64,000 nt of DNA from Hoplostethus atlanticus. Taxonomy: Eukaryota > Chordata > Actinopteri > Trachichthyiformes > Trachichthyidae. Made by a program: the position numbers and the translations under genes. The stretch spans positions 3,481,001 through 3,545,000 of the forward strand of contig JAXDDX010000035.1 in the NCBI GenBank assembly GCA_034670405.1. The letters are read 5' to 3'. Positions 1-13,447 of the stretch are shown piece after piece. Below the pieces are notes generated by a model. It saw only the letters and a list, made by a program, of their open reading frames with translations. It searched no databases and was not told the origin of the DNA. Within the stretch, counting starts at the first letter, position 1, and the number at the start of each line of letters is the position of its first letter.

Positions 1-63
1 ATTACACTTTGTACTGTGGAAACACTGTGAACATTTTCAGTGAGGTTGGGTGTCGCTATGATG

Positions 64-99
64 CAATAACAACCTACACTTGCATGTAGGTTGTTGTTG
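64..99. repeat. Short inverted repeat (hairpin)
   Basis: Arms aacaacctaca (68-78) and tgtaggttgtt (85-95) are perfect reverse complements around a 6-nt loop. The stem extends to 64-99 with one G.U wobble at 67/96, giving 15 potential pairs in a + strand RNA. There is no sign of a gene around it. It may be chance or a transposon relic. Confidence 0.6.
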
Positions 100-3000
100 G
101 GGCCAGCTGGATGATAGATCACTTTGATACAACAGTTTTTCTTTTTCTTTGGAGAAAATATAATGGGACACAAACCACAGTAGAAGCTGGTGAAGTAGGA
201 TAGAATGAGATCACAGTATGAAGTCTTTAAAAAAAATGCCTCACAGATTTGATTGCATTTCAATGTGTGCTACATTCTTTCAGCCGACTCTTCTGCACTG
301 GAACCCACTCAGTAGAAAATGAAGAGTTGTCAAATGTTGACCAAGCTAATGTCTTTTATATTCTCATTTTTGTCTCTATTCCATTTTGTCAATTGCATAT
401 ATTTGGATTTTGATTTTGCATGCCTTTTTCAGTATTTCACCATTTCCTCTTATATTGTAAAGCAGCCTGCCAATTCAGGGCTCAGTCTGATTGGTAATGT
501 TTTGAAAATCCTGCCAAGTTTGGTAAAGATGCTTTCATATGTAAATTGGGAAGCTGTTTTTGAACTGGAATTGTTTTGTAAGGAGTAGAAGTGTGAGTGT
601 AACATGGAAGCATTATGGTTTGTGGAAGAGCAACAAAAGACAGAGGGAGGCGGGCTCTGAAATGGGATTAGATAAAGGTAAAATGAGCGACCGTATACAA
701 TTCAGTGTTTTCTCAGTCCACCCAATGAGCAGATGCAGGGAGCTGGCCTGCACGCCAACCGCCACAGTAGGCTTTCACAAAGAATCTGTCTCTATTCAAA
801 CCCTAATCCATGCTGCCCAGGGCCCAGGCATTGTCACTTTGCATGCAAAATTTCAATTAGTGCTGGTACCAGTTGTTTCACTTAAGGGGGGTGTCACATT
901 TCAGGGACATCTATGGCTACCTTGAGGGTGAGATTAAGGCAGGAGTATCACCACGGCTCTGAGATACTGTCTGGTGGCAAGGCCGATGCCTGCTTAAGAA
1001 AATCTAGTGGTCCCTCCATAGCATGACATGATTTTCACTGCATTTGAGCTGCCATGTGTCATTACTGCCATATGTAGTAGTGTTGTCAGTACCAGGGTTT
1101 TGACTTCAGTGCCATGTTGGTTGGGTGTCTGTCTTCGTTAGCCAAATAGTTCCATATTTTGCTCCTGGCACGAGTTTGGTCAACCACTTTAGGTGGACTG
1201 GGATTCAGTTCAAGACGTGGTGGACGGTTTGACACTGTTGCCATGTGTTCAGCTGTTCGACTTCGACTGCTGCAGTCCACTTTCAAAAGCCAATCCTCCT
1301 TCCATCCTTCTTCTTCTTCTTTGTCTTTTAACTATTTCAATCCACACATATACGCCCTCTAGAGGTGATGCTGAAATGTAATTTCAGCCTGCAGATTTGG
1401 TGAAAGTATTGAACTTTTATAAGTTTTATATATATCTTTTGCAACGGTATTGAAGTATTAACCAAATGACAGTAATATGCCTTGGTGTCTAACTGTCCAC
1501 CGTATTTATTACATTATTTATTAGTCCAAATTGAGTCAGTAGGAGCTCACCATGGTAAAACTGGTAAAATATGGCTTCAGAATGTTACTTGTTTTGTGTG
1601 GACATGGAAAGAAGTTTGTGGTGAGAGAAAAAGGTTGATAAGCAATAGCAGGAAATCAATACATATGCACAGGCCATCAGGATACTCGCATTACGTTGTC
1701 CATTTACACTCAGCATTGCTCAAACCATGACAGTCTGACAAAAATAAAAAATAGATGTTTGTGATGTTAATAAATGTTGATTTTTCAGTAACAACTATTT
1801 GTTGACAAGTATTGAGTTGTTTGTCCACTCATAGAGCTGATATGGCTCTGGGGCAGCTCTTCAAATCTGTTAAGTGTTAAATTAAATTAACTGGCAACAC
1901 TTTCAGAGATAAATTAGCACTGTCAATTTTGCTGTGAAGTATAGTACATCTCCATGTGTATCTGTGGAGCAAGGTGTGTTTATTTCAAACCAGTGTTGTG
2001 AGTTTTTCAGGAATCGGAAATACATTGCTCAATAGATGAATGTACACAACCTGGAAAGAATATGAATCATGCTGAACTTAGTCAATAGAGTGCAGATGTG
2101 TATTGTCCCTTTGTTCCAAAATAAAGGGCCGTTACGTGGCTTAAAACGCAAGATGATCAAAATTATGTCACAGAAAATGTGTTTTATCATATGAAAGTTA
2201 ATACCTCATCCATCTCTTTTCATTAGCCACTATTACATTGCATTATGCCACTGAGTAATGGGAGGTGGCTGACATCTGACATTCTTTTATTGTTTTAGCC
2301 ACAAAATGTTCTTTAACTGTACTTTGTTATTTCAGTGATCTGGTAATGAACAGTTATATATTCACACCATTAAGAGATTCAGAACAGCAGAAATGTATAC
2401 TTGGATAGGCACGGGTCTTGCTGTGGGTTGACAAGGATGAAGAAACATCACAAGTGCATACATGTTCCACTTTGGTAAAGGAAGCTGTGCAAGATTTCTT
2501 AATCTACAATCTCTCATCAAAACAAACTGTATCCACCCCATTTCACTTCATATTAGGTTTGGTCATGTCAAATATAAGCAGACATGGGTCACGTAATTTT
2601 TGCAAATAATTCTCAGTGCTTGTTTTAACCTGCTTGAAGCACCAGATGCATGGGGTTTATTATTTCAAGACAATTTAGGTGAATTGTCAGAAAAGTATAA
2701 CTTGTTAACTTTCCGTGATTGTCTAAACATTTTGGCAATCATTGCATTGTCCTATGTGGTGATCCCCATTCATCAGACAACTATGTAAGCTGCAACAAAT
2801 AAGGAAAAGTTTTTCCAAATATTGTTTGACCCAGGTCAAACATAACATTTTATTTACAAACAAATATCTTTTTATTTTTAACATCGGTGTTGTAAGTTTA
2901 GTGTATGCACTTTCAAGAACTTTTGCAGGAGGCTCAGTTGTGCACAACCCAAGCTCTGTTCAGAAAATAGTCAGTTTAGCAATTGATATGATATACTAAG

Positions 3001-5257
3001 TATAGAATTACAACTAAACCAGTTTTTTCATATAACACTAGAGGTACTGTGTTCTATGAATGGTGAACAGATGCATTACGTAAAAATGTATTCTTGACTG
3101 AGGATCAGGTGAATTACAGGTCTTGAGTTTTGTTTGTCTTGCAGCTTTGAGGATAGGTGTGTTGTTCTACCCAAGGGCTATAATTGTTTCAGTCTGGCTG
3201 AAAGAACTCTCAGTCTAAAAGTGAGAGTCTATGACTAACACTATTATAATGATTTTAGAGTCTTAATCCTAACAATTTATGACTAGGAAAAAGATCAGAC
3301 AACATGGTATAACATGTTGTTCTTTCCTTTTTAAACTTAATTACAGAATGTGTCTGTTGTGTAGATTGTCTAATCAAGTTTGAGTTTCTGGACATGCTTT
3401 AATGAGACTGTGCAATTAAATTAAAGTTTGTGGCCAGTAGACTTATTACACCTCTGTGGAATACCGTTGGCATATCTGCAGTGTTTTCTTGCCGACTGAT
3501 ATCAAACTAGTTTGAATAAATAGCTAGATAGTTACAGAAGAAACTTGTTTTACCTCCAAATAACCTCACAGATATTTCACACAGGAATCTAGATCAAGGA
3601 TGTTCTGATATCCTGCTATCTTAATTAGCACATGTTAATTGGCAATGTGCGGTCTCTCGGTAAGTCATATTTATGAGGTAGAGCCTGATTCATCCAAGCC
3701 CGTCGGGAATAGAAGCCATCGGGGGGCCACTGAAATGTATTTTCAGACCTTATTCACAACAGGAGTATAAGCAGTAACATTCAAAATGGCTCGGTACAAT
3801 AACTTTTAGCTGTCTATTTATCATGACGGACATCTCAGCAATAATGCACAATCAATATATTTTGTTTCTGTGTTACTGCACATTTTCTTTTATGCCTAGT
3901 TAGTAGAATTGGTAGGCCAGTCTCTTCATAAGTTTGAGGATCAAGTAAATGAGGTTTGATCAAAAACGGGAGATGAACCGATCAATGTGAATCTTGTTCC
4001 AGTCACATCCTTTGTGTGAATGTTGAGTCATACGCAGTAGGCACATATAATATTCAACCAGACAAGCCCAGCTATTGAGATAAGATGCAGGGAGAAGGAG
4101 AGACAGAAGGAGGAGGAGGAGGAGGGAGAGTGTACCCTGAGAGAGGTCAGACCTCGTTTCAGAGACCCCCATCCACACACACCCCAGGTACTGTGACACT
4201 GCCTTTATGAGTGCGTCCAGAGAACACAAACCCAGCGGATTAGTGTCTGGCTCTCAATGTCCCCGGGAGCAGAGCCCATCGGCCGAGACAAAGGGAGGCT
4301 GATTGCGTTGTCATCTGCATCACAAAGGGAAGCCTTTTCCACCTGAACCATTGCCTCTGCGCTGTGCTGCACATCACATCTATCAGCGACTCTGGACCCA
4401 CGTGACATCTGCCTTTTGTTTTTTGTCCATCTCTTTCTTTTCCCCCCTTTCTTTCTATCTCTCTGGCCCCCACCATCTATCCAACATTGCCCATGTCAAC
4501 AGCAGGACCTCCCCCCTCCCTTCTCAGTGGAGACTAGCTTCCTAGTCTGTACCAGCTCTGACCAATTTCCGTTTTTGCCGGTAGTTATGTTCTTAGCATG
4601 GCGTTAATCATCTTCTCCCGCTATGAAGGCACACTGACACATTCGTTGTCTTTCCTCTTTTCCTTTCTGGCTGGCTCAGCTAACAAACCAAACATACAGA
4701 CACATAGACAAAAGGCCCAGTCTCCTGCTGTCAGACCCTAACAGGTCTATCGGTCTCACTCGGACAGAGAGAACACCCCAACTGAGGTGCTGCCAGCAAG
4801 CAGACATGTTTTATCTGATTAGTGTACAAGGTGAGCAGGATCTGGTGTTCTGTAACAGATGAGGGTTGTCTTGTGCTGGTGACCCAGCCAGGTCCAGCAG
4901 CCATAACCTGCAGAGCAGAGATAGCTCAAGCTCTCCTCACTTATCTTCTTATGCTTATTTACACACAAATCCACTTGAGTTTACCATGAGCTCCTGTTGT
5001 TTTTTGCAGTGTATATAGTACCTATACCAGTACCACAGAAATTCCTTTTCCTTCTATCTTTCATATTTTATTGTCTGAACTGCTCTCCACCCTGTGAAAT
5101 AAAAGTTATTTTGTTTTTTTTTAACTATTTCAGGCATGAAAACTGAAACTGAAAGGTACACTTTTTGTTCACCATTGAAAGATGCATTAGGAATAAATTC
5201 CAAGGATCAAACAGGATATGACATTTAGCAGAGAGAGTGAGGGAGACAGACAGAGAG

Positions 5258-5260
<3 letters not shown>

Positions 5261-5336
<76 letters not shown>
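5261..5336. repeat. (GA)38 microsatellite
   Basis: Uninterrupted GA dinucleotides run for 76 bases, preceded by an imperfect GA-rich lead-in from about 5231. Perfect arrays this long are usually highly length-polymorphic, and the polypurine strand can form triplex DNA. Confidence 0.97.
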
Positions 5337-5339
<3 letters not shown>

Positions 5340-8162
5340 TTATGGTCCCAAAGTATGATAGTTGAGGTTTCTGTTCACAACTAATTGCATTAGCTTAGAG
5401 AATAGGGAATTAACGCAAGACAATTAACTGATTTGGCCTTTGGCTGTGACTTGTCTGCTTTAGAGAGCAAGAGCTAATCTCTGTTTTTCCTAGATTAATT
5501 CAGATATAGCATTCAATCAATTGCAGAACCTAACAGACCGTACAATAGGAAAGATCAGAAGTGGATATACCTCAGTAAGGTTATTGAAATTTGACACAGG
5601 CAGGTGCATCACAGAAATCAACACTTGCTGTGGGCTAAAAGTACATGAGGTTTTTAATATGTATCGCTGGAGATTTCTCAAAATGACCTGCAGTGGTACT
5701 ACACAACAAAGAAGCCGGAAAGAGAGAAATACACTGATAAAAGGAACGGGTTTAGAGATAAAATGGTGGGTTAAGAGGTGACGAATCTCAAAGGCAAGGG
5801 TCATCACAACAGAAGGGTAAATGTACTTCTTAGTGTTTAATCATCTGTAGTCCACTTACTGAGGACTGCGCTAGGCCACGGGGGCTTATTGTCAACACGA
5901 CTTAGCTCTGGTAAGCATACAAGGGTTTTCAGATTACCAGGGGATGGCAGGTGGAGGCTGATGGATCTTACCGTGGTTTTAATTTGAACGCTTATGAAGT
6001 CTTTCATCTAGTGGGAGTTTTAAAATGTGCTGTATAACAACAGTGAGAAACTTAAATGTGCTTGTAATTGGGGACACATGACAGGTTCTCATTTTAGACC
6101 CCCCATTTTTCACATTTTCCATCTTGCCCAGTTTTCAAGGTCAGGCTGAGTCAGTCGGGCCAAGTTTTGGCATAGAGGATCAGATAGAGGATCAGATCCA
6201 ATTATTTTGTTTTGATGGGGTTAATGATTCATGCACTAAGTATTGAGCCAGCTGCAGCCATGGGGACATCCTAATAATTTCAAATATATTTGAGATATAC
6301 ATCATGGCCACTACTGAGATTGGAGACTTGCCATGAAGAATGGTATCACTATAATTGATGCCCACCAGTCCTGAATATATGTTGTGATATAGGCTAGTAA
6401 TACAGTGTTAATCAAACTTTCTTGACTAGCCTACATACTGTGTAATTAGCCCCTTCTTTCCTTGATTTGTCGATGCAGGTGGCCTAAATGTAATACCAAG
6501 AAGTTAATTGCCAAGCAAATGTTTTGTATGTAATGTGTTAAATGTAGGCTTCCCAAGGGCTAATCTCTGATCACCATAAAGAATTCCATGTTTTATTGCC
6601 TTTGGTTTTTAATTGTTGGCTATCCAGCTGCATGTTTTTGACTGTCTTGAGATAATGGAATTGATGAACAGACATTTAACGTGTGATCCCCCATCCATGG
6701 CTGCGTGTCATGTATGTGCATGATGGTGAGACAGGGAATTCTTATAGGATCGGTCGTTTAATATTAAATGACCTGTTTTTTCTCTGTTCCCAGCTCATCT
6801 TAAGCCACAAGTATCGCTTTTGCTGTTCCGTACATTTTGTTAGTAGAACTTCATTTATGTATTCAGTTGTCACCATTCTTCCCTTCTTTTGAAAATGAAC
6901 AAATGGAGGCATAATTTGGATCGATAGAAGGCAGGATTTCTTATATCTTTTCTGACCTCATATCGCCCTCATCAATCTACAGCAGCTTACAACCCTAATC
7001 AATAACCTGGGTTTAGCAAAGATTAGACCTCTGCATGTGTTTATGGAGCCATATCAATAGACAGTTCATTACAGCTATTTCACAGTCAGTATTTCCAATG
7101 ATAAATTCTCCAATTCAGCAGAGTAAGCGCACCTGCATTAACATAATCACTTCTCTGAAAGTGGATCCAGTGTGGGGCGCGTTTGACAGGATCTGCCAGA
7201 CCCACACTTGTAACAGCTCCCATTAATGCAATAACATCTTGTACCCTTCTTATTCCAACTAACTTTTCATTGTTATTTTACTGTCATTTAAATCTTGTTA
7301 AAGATTTTCACCAGGTAATGATCTCTAAAACACACTCAGCCGAAGAATCAATATAGCACTATACATCCTTTGAAACAATGTCTGGAATCACAATGCCGCC
7401 ATGAGGTGTCATGGCTCACCAAAACAGGAGCCACATAAGGAGATGGTGACTATTTTCCATACCTTCCTCTGGCAGGGCTTTTCGGATAGTAATCACAATG
7501 AATCATTTGGGAGGGCAGCTGGAAAATCCATAGAGCATCTCAGGAGACCCACTGTGGCCGTGGGATCAATGCAGAGATCCAGCTGAGACCATTAAATGAA
7601 ATGAATGTCACATGATAGGGTTAAACATGTAGAATATTATTATTCATACTGTCCAGATAGGTTTTTCATCTGCAGATAATGTGCACTGACAGATACCACA
7701 GGTTCTCTTTTGTATTGTACATGCTTACATATCAACAATCATGTGATGGATTGCTGATATGTATGTAAAATACAATAAAATAATTTTGAGGTAACAGTGT
7801 TGATTGATGATAGACAGTGCATCCTGCTCAAAGCTGCTGAAACTGCAGAAAACACCAAGTTTCAAAATTCCAAACTTTATCGTGCTTTCATGCAAGCAAA
7901 AAATGAAGTTTTTAGTTCCTACTGAAGAAATACTGTATAGCTTAGAGACAAGATTGTAATGGAACTGTTGCCATTTCGTCTTTCTTCCTAACAAAACATG
8001 TAACAAACATTTCACATATCACCGCAATACAATCACAAGATTAACATAACAATACATTTAATTCATAGTTTTTATTACCATTTCATACTGTTAATTATTC
8101 CAATGTTTTACTCCATACACTCAGCAAAAATGTTAATCTATTATCCAAAATACAACTTTACA

Positions 8163-8283
8163 TAACATTTACCATTTGGTGGATGCCTTTAGTCAAAGTA
8201 ACTTACAGTACCATGCGTGCATTGGGAATTGAACCCTTAAACCTGGCAGTGTTAGTGCCATACTCCACCCACTGGGATCCCGC
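8163..8283. repeat. Teleost SINE-like dispersed repeat
   Basis: The segment reads catttggtggatgcctttag, then a cttacagtaccatg block, then cattgggaattgaaccctta and a final tgccatactccacccactg. I recognise this order from a very common fish short interspersed repeat whose other orientation ends in cgctctggataagagcgtct. Related copies in this window are at 9732-9893, 11625-11740, 32285-32420 and 45598-45698. The exact family name and limits need a repeat library. Confidence 0.6.
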
Positions 8284-8584
8284 CCTCCTGATCACACCTC
8301 TACCAAGCGGTTTTCCAAGCAGCTTTCCTTTAACAGTTTGACACTTTGTAGTGGTCAGGCAGGCATATTGCATGCATGTAGTGACTGTACGGGTCCCTTG
8401 ATGGACCTGCCCATTGGAGTGATTGAAAAAACGTGTTTGGGATTAGCCCTCTGTCCTCATCTCTGTGAAGCTTTGGCAGGAGTGTGTGTCCGGGGGTTGC
8501 ACTGCTCTCTGTGCCTGCCCCGGTGCTGATTGATAGAACAGGTAGGGCTGGACCCCACTACCCCTCCTCTGCTAACACACCCCG

Positions 8585-8629
<45 letters not shown>
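8585..8629. repeat. Compound (TC)13(AC)9 microsatellite
   Basis: A TC run (8585-8610) switches directly to an AC run (8611-8629), followed by a degenerate CA-rich tail to about 8675. Confidence 0.95.
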
Positions 8630-9731
8630 TGCAAATACACACACTTCACAAGCAAGCACACAGACACATGCACACGTATACACGTCTCCACCCGGTGGCT
8701 CGACATACCCCTGCTGTCAACTAAGAGGAATGAGTGGAGAGAGAGAGAATAGAAGGATTTAAACCCTCGCTTCAGAAGAAGTCCCGTGGGTATACCGCAT
8801 TCAACTGTTTTTCCGCAAAGAGTGAGGCAATTGTTGTCTTACTTTAGCTTCATTTTACCTCAGTGAGCAAAATGGAAAGGCTTTGTGTGACTTAACATTT
8901 CTTCCTACCGTAAAAACCAGCAAGACTGCACATTATGCAAAATTGCTTTTCATTTGGTCTTAGTGCCTACGGTAATCTGTCCTACTTTTAAGAACTAGAA
9001 ATTGAGACCCATAGAGTCTATGGTGGTTTTCCTCCGGGCATGCAGCCTTTTGGCATGAGCGCGTACTAATCTTTCTTTCACAAATTCTCTCACATACTCA
9101 CTTTCTCACTCGTTGTCGCTCTCTTTGTTTCTGTGTGTCTTGCACACGCACACACATTTTCTCCACGTGTCTTTCTACAGTACGTCCAACTCAACACCTG
9201 CAGGGTTGGTCTGTCTGGCTTTTTTGGTGTTCTGGCATTAACATGGAAACCAGAGGCCTGGAGCTGGATTAGTCTCTAGGAGGTGTGAACACAAGGTCAG
9301 GGCAAAGATGGCCTTTCAACTAACATTTTGTCACTGTACTTTCACCCCTGTCTGTCTTATCACAGTACTAGCCACATACTGACATAGGCAAACATATTTT
9401 TGCTGTGAAAAATGTCAAAATGAATGTCCCTTTCTCAGTTTCAGTTTCTCTTTCGCTGCTAAATGCATATGCACACACATACAAATCTTGGATGTCTTAT
9501 AACACTCGAGGCAGGTGTTATAAAGGCCCTTTACATTTTTTGATGTTGTAATTCAAGACCTAGCATGATATCAGGGCAAGATGCCTTCAAAACCACTTTA
9601 CAATACTTGAGCAATTGGGGAGAAACAGGACTTCTAAATGTTACTCCACCCAAAATAGGTTAGTGAGTATATAACAGCACCAGCAGTTCGGATCTGTGCT
9701 TTATTTTGTTGGTTTTATTTTTTATTTTTTT

Positions 9732-9893
9732 TACATTTGACATTTTAGGCATTTTAGGCATTTAACCGACACTTTTACCCAGAGCTACAATGAGTAAGCA
9801 GGACACATGCTTATTGATGGACCAAACTTCAGATCAAACTTTGTACGACATTATGATTACAGGGTGGTCTCTCTAACCACTAGGCCACCCATT
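9732..9893. repeat. Teleost SINE-like dispersed repeat, diverged copy
   Basis: It contains catttaaccgacacttttac followed by ccagagctaca, and ends with ctctaaccactaggccaccc. This matches the order of the common fish repeat also seen at 8163 and 32285. The duplicated short motif attttaggc near 9745-9760 marks its left part. It is diverged and its limits are approximate. Confidence 0.5.
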
Positions 9894-11014
9894 AGACAAT
9901 TGGCACCTGACAGATGCCAAAAGATACTAGAGTGTGATGTTGCATTTGCTACTCCATCATTTAATAACAGGTGCGTCTCTTCATGTTTTTGAATAAATAG
10001 CCTTATCCTCATTCATTAATAAATGGTCTTTTCAATATGTTCAGGACTCAGGTGGGACATTTCAGAAAGTGATTACTGCAGCACTCAAGCTGTGGTTTGC
10101 AAGGGTTTTCCTTTTCAATTGTGGTTAGGTGGTTGATCTGCTAATTCACAACATCTAATTCTTCAGCTGACAAAAGAAGTGTGCTAAACTCTCACTCATT
10201 GTCTCTCACACTTATGTCGGGTAGCTGGAGGGCACTTATCAACGGCCCACTCACATGCCTCTGCACTTCAAAACATCGCATTTGCTGCCATCTTTACCTC
10301 CTTTGTCCTGCTCTGAGCCTGTTCAATAAAAACACCGGCTTCTACCTCTTTTCTTTCTCCTTCCATCCACCACCTGTCAACTCCATGCTAATGTAAAACA
10401 TTAACAACCGCAGAGCCAGGGTGGAAATGCACCACTTCGCAGAAATGAGTTACCTGTCACTCTGTTTCTGGATTAGGACTTCATCAGTGCCAAACGATTT
10501 AAGGGGCTTTTGCTTGGTTGTCAGGAGAGACATGATTGTGCCTGTGGCCATAAGGGAACATATGTGCTGTTTTTTGAAGGCGTCAGGCAGGCAGCTCCAG
10601 ATGTGTGGGGTGAATGGTGTGTTTTTTTCTCACTTGAGCGTGTGTCAGACGCTGCGTACAGCTGCATGGAGGAAGAGTTAAAGCCGTTTCACAGGGAGTG
10701 AGGAGGAGGTGAGAACCAGCAGGTCTAATTGAGGCGGTTAATGGGCTGTCGGAAAGCATCCCTCTACATTGCATAGCACATGCAGAAGCTCTATATCATT
10801 GTAGTTGAGCTGATAAAAACACCTCTTGTTCAAACACAAGATAAACATTGCTTGAATAATGTCATACCTGACCCCTTTGTACCACATGTGGAGCATTTAT
10901 GGAGCTTACAGCTGTAGGCTGTAACAGTCTCCCTTTGTCCTGTGTTCCTCCTTAGGGCCCACTTCTGCCCTAAACTCCTCCCTTCTTTTTCAGCCCTGGC
11001 CACTTTCCTATCTC

Positions 11015-11352
11015 CACTGGAAAAAAGTAGTAATTTAGTAATTTAATCTTCAAACTTAAATGTTCTTGAAACAAGTGAAAAAAGTGACATAATTTCACTT
11101 GCTTCCAATGTAGCCTCGTTCCAAGAATGTTCTGCAATCGTGTGGCATTACCTTGGAAAGAAAAACTGATCTGATCTGCATTATTTCAACCTTTTGTCAT
11201 TTGTTTCAAGGAAATTCCCAAAACAAGTAAAACCATGTTGGAAACTACCTTGAAAAAGAAATGATCTCCCTCCCATTGGCATTGTTTTCACACAAAAAAC
11301 ATTTTAGGATTAAATAGTTGGATAAATAAGTTTTAGAATATTTTTTGCTGTG
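11015..11352. mobile_element. hAT-like MITE, diverged copy
   Basis: It begins cactggaaaaaa and ends ttttttgctgtg (11341-11352), close to inverted copies of the terminal sequence cactgcaaaaa typical of widespread fish nonautonomous hAT-type elements. Inside are gaaacaagtg and ataatttcacttg, phrases also typical of that group and similar to the element at 24728-25435. It has no coding capacity. The 8-bp flanks (cctatctc and ttcccagc) do not match, so no target-site duplication survives. Confidence 0.5.
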
Positions 11353-11624
11353 TTCCCAGCCTCAGTTGGCCTCGGCCTCTGTCTTAACCACATCCCTCTC
11401 TTTAGAGTCCAAGCCCCATTCCTCTCTCCCTGGCTCCAGCCCCAGCCTTCCTTCCCAGCCCTTGCTCTGTTCCTCCCTCTGCAGCCCCAGCCCTGATGTC
11501 TGCTATAGTCCCAACTCCAACTGAGAACACAGTGGACGAGGAGCACATTCTCAGTTGCAGCAATGCTCAGTGGTTAATAGTTGCATGGGGTGGAATGGTT
11601 ACATACACACCCAGGAACATTTGC

Positions 11625-11740
11625 ACCGAGCTGCTTAGTACAACCACAGTCTTGTACTGGAGGTCTCACTACCGAAGCAGTTAAGGATTCAGTGTCTTAC
11701 TCAAGGGCATCTTGATGGTATTTTTTGATGATAGGGGAGA
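11625..11740. repeat. SINE-like fragment
   Basis: The phrase gcagttaaggattcagtgtc followed by ttactcaagggcatcttgat is the internal part of the common fish repeat also present at 32285-32420 (gggttcagtgtcttgcta). Only a fragment is recognisable here. Confidence 0.45.
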
Positions 11741-13405
11741 ACACTCCTTGTTCACTTACCTCAGCCAGAGTTTCTCTAGCCACGTGGCTACCACTGGCCC
11801 TTTGTAATTGTGGCAGAGGCAGGGGTTCACTAGAATGGGGAGTATTCAACGTTCTTGGCACAAGTGTTCCTGAGGGATGTACGCTGAGAAGGTGCAAGGT
11901 TGTGTCAGAAGCACTCTGTGGTTGGATTTAGTCAGCATACATTCATTATACTGAGGCTTTGCAGTTGCTTCACATATCCAGCAACCACAGCTGGTGCCAT
12001 CATGGAGGTCCACTGGAGAATTAGCTGTGCACAAGTAATGGCTAAATATATAACAACCAGGCTAGTGGGAGTAGATCATTTCAGTAATGTTATATGTTAA
12101 AGTGAAAAAATGAGGTTACTGTGACAAGGAAAATTGTCTTGTGTTTTGCCCTTGAGAAGAGTCAACTCGGTTAACCTGAACAAACAGGGTTTTTTTTTTT
12201 TTTGCTTTGTTAGATTGTTAACTAGTCAGCAGGCGAATTTAGCAAACCAACCGATGTTAATGTTAACATGCAACTACCAGCCGCTACTGAGGCCAGCTTC
12301 TACTAGATATGTTAGCTAGTTAGCAAATCAGATATGTTTACCGCAAGGCAGTGATGGTTAAAATGAGAAGTTCCCAGTCAAAAACAGCACATTCAGAAAT
12401 GCAATCAGCTGTTCATAGCCACTGTTGCCCAAGAGCTCTGGACCTCCAAAAAGAGGGTGTACTATGACGCTATTATAATAGTGTCTCATTTCTATTCCGG
12501 GAAAAAAAAAAAAGATGGAAGATGTAATCCTCTGAAGAGAAAAACATGACATTCATGATATACAGATACATGTAATATTAGATTCAGTGACGTTCATAGA
12601 GAAATCAGGCTGCTATAGCAACATTTTAATTGCCCTTGAAGCACTTGTCTGAACTGTCGCAATTTTTTTTACAGGCACCATGCACAGTAGGTGGGGAAAG
12701 CAAATGATGATTAAACACTAAAAGAGTCTAGATGACATTAATCAAGTCTCGCATTGAGCTTTAATCACCCAGTTGCAATTCAAACTCTGAACACTCTGGC
12801 TAGACAGTGTTTTAACCTCACTGTCTAGCTCTCAGATGGAGCTGCAAGGATTTGAGTTCTCATTTCTAGAGTACACTTAAAGATAACAGTTCTTAAATTT
12901 TTTCCCCCCTTTTTTGCTCTGTAATCAGTTTCAAATGAGAGCCGAGCCTTTGGCAGATGTCTTATGGCTGTGGTTTGATTCAGCCAAAAAGCCTCTTGCA
13001 GAGTGGATGAATAGTCAGAGTTCATTCATAGAATCTCAACAACAAGGGCTACATTAGGAGATCCCTGTTTGGTATATCAGCATTTTCTTTTAGAGCTCAT
13101 TTCAAATTCAATAATTATCTTACATTCTGAGAGTAGTATGTGGAAGGTCGTCCTTTGTGTAATCAAACCTGGCTTTGTATTCTTTTGTTGAGGAAAGATT
13201 GGGCTGAAATAAAACCATTCACTTCAAAGAGTATACCTCATTACAGCCAAGATTATTTTGTGTTCATTTTCTATGTTTTTTTGTTATCAGCCAGGGTGCT
13301 ATCATGGAGGAGGAGCTGCTATAAAGGAAGTGACTTTTTCCATTCATGATGTTGAGCATACAGTAGGGCCCACATGTTGTGATTGCTATTCAAATAGCAA
13401 GTACA

Positions 13406-13447
13406 TCCTCCTCCTCCTCCTCCTCCTCCTCCTCCTCCTCCTCCTCT
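13406..13447. repeat. (TCC)14 trinucleotide repeat
   Basis: Fourteen clean TCC units on the + strand sit at the head of a C+T-rich stretch reaching about 13600. In one frame it would encode serine runs, but the frame lacks any other coding sign, so it is treated as a noncoding microsatellite. Confidence 0.93.

Larger units (their letters stand above)
1..8160. other. Noncoding block, probable intron 1 (part 1)
   Basis: No exon is recognisable in either strand. Open frames here are short and show no family motif. The block holds a hairpin at 64-99, an AT-rich segment with paired TTAATT motifs near 3621-3650, a polypyrimidine patch at about 4430-4520 and a long GA microsatellite at 5261-5336. 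Calling it intron 1 of the Eph receptor gene is inference: exon 2 of that gene lies at 41 kb on the + strand and first introns of Eph genes are usually very long. Upstream intergenic sequence is the alternative. Confidence 0.45.
8161..11014. other. Noncoding block, probable intron 1 (part 2)
   Basis: Apart from the SINE-like repeats and the TC/AC microsatellite listed separately, I see no coding signal here. Frames of 60-90 codons occur on both strands but carry no conserved motif and are interrupted by low-complexity sequence. Assignment to intron 1 follows from the downstream exon and is not directly shown. Confidence 0.4.
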
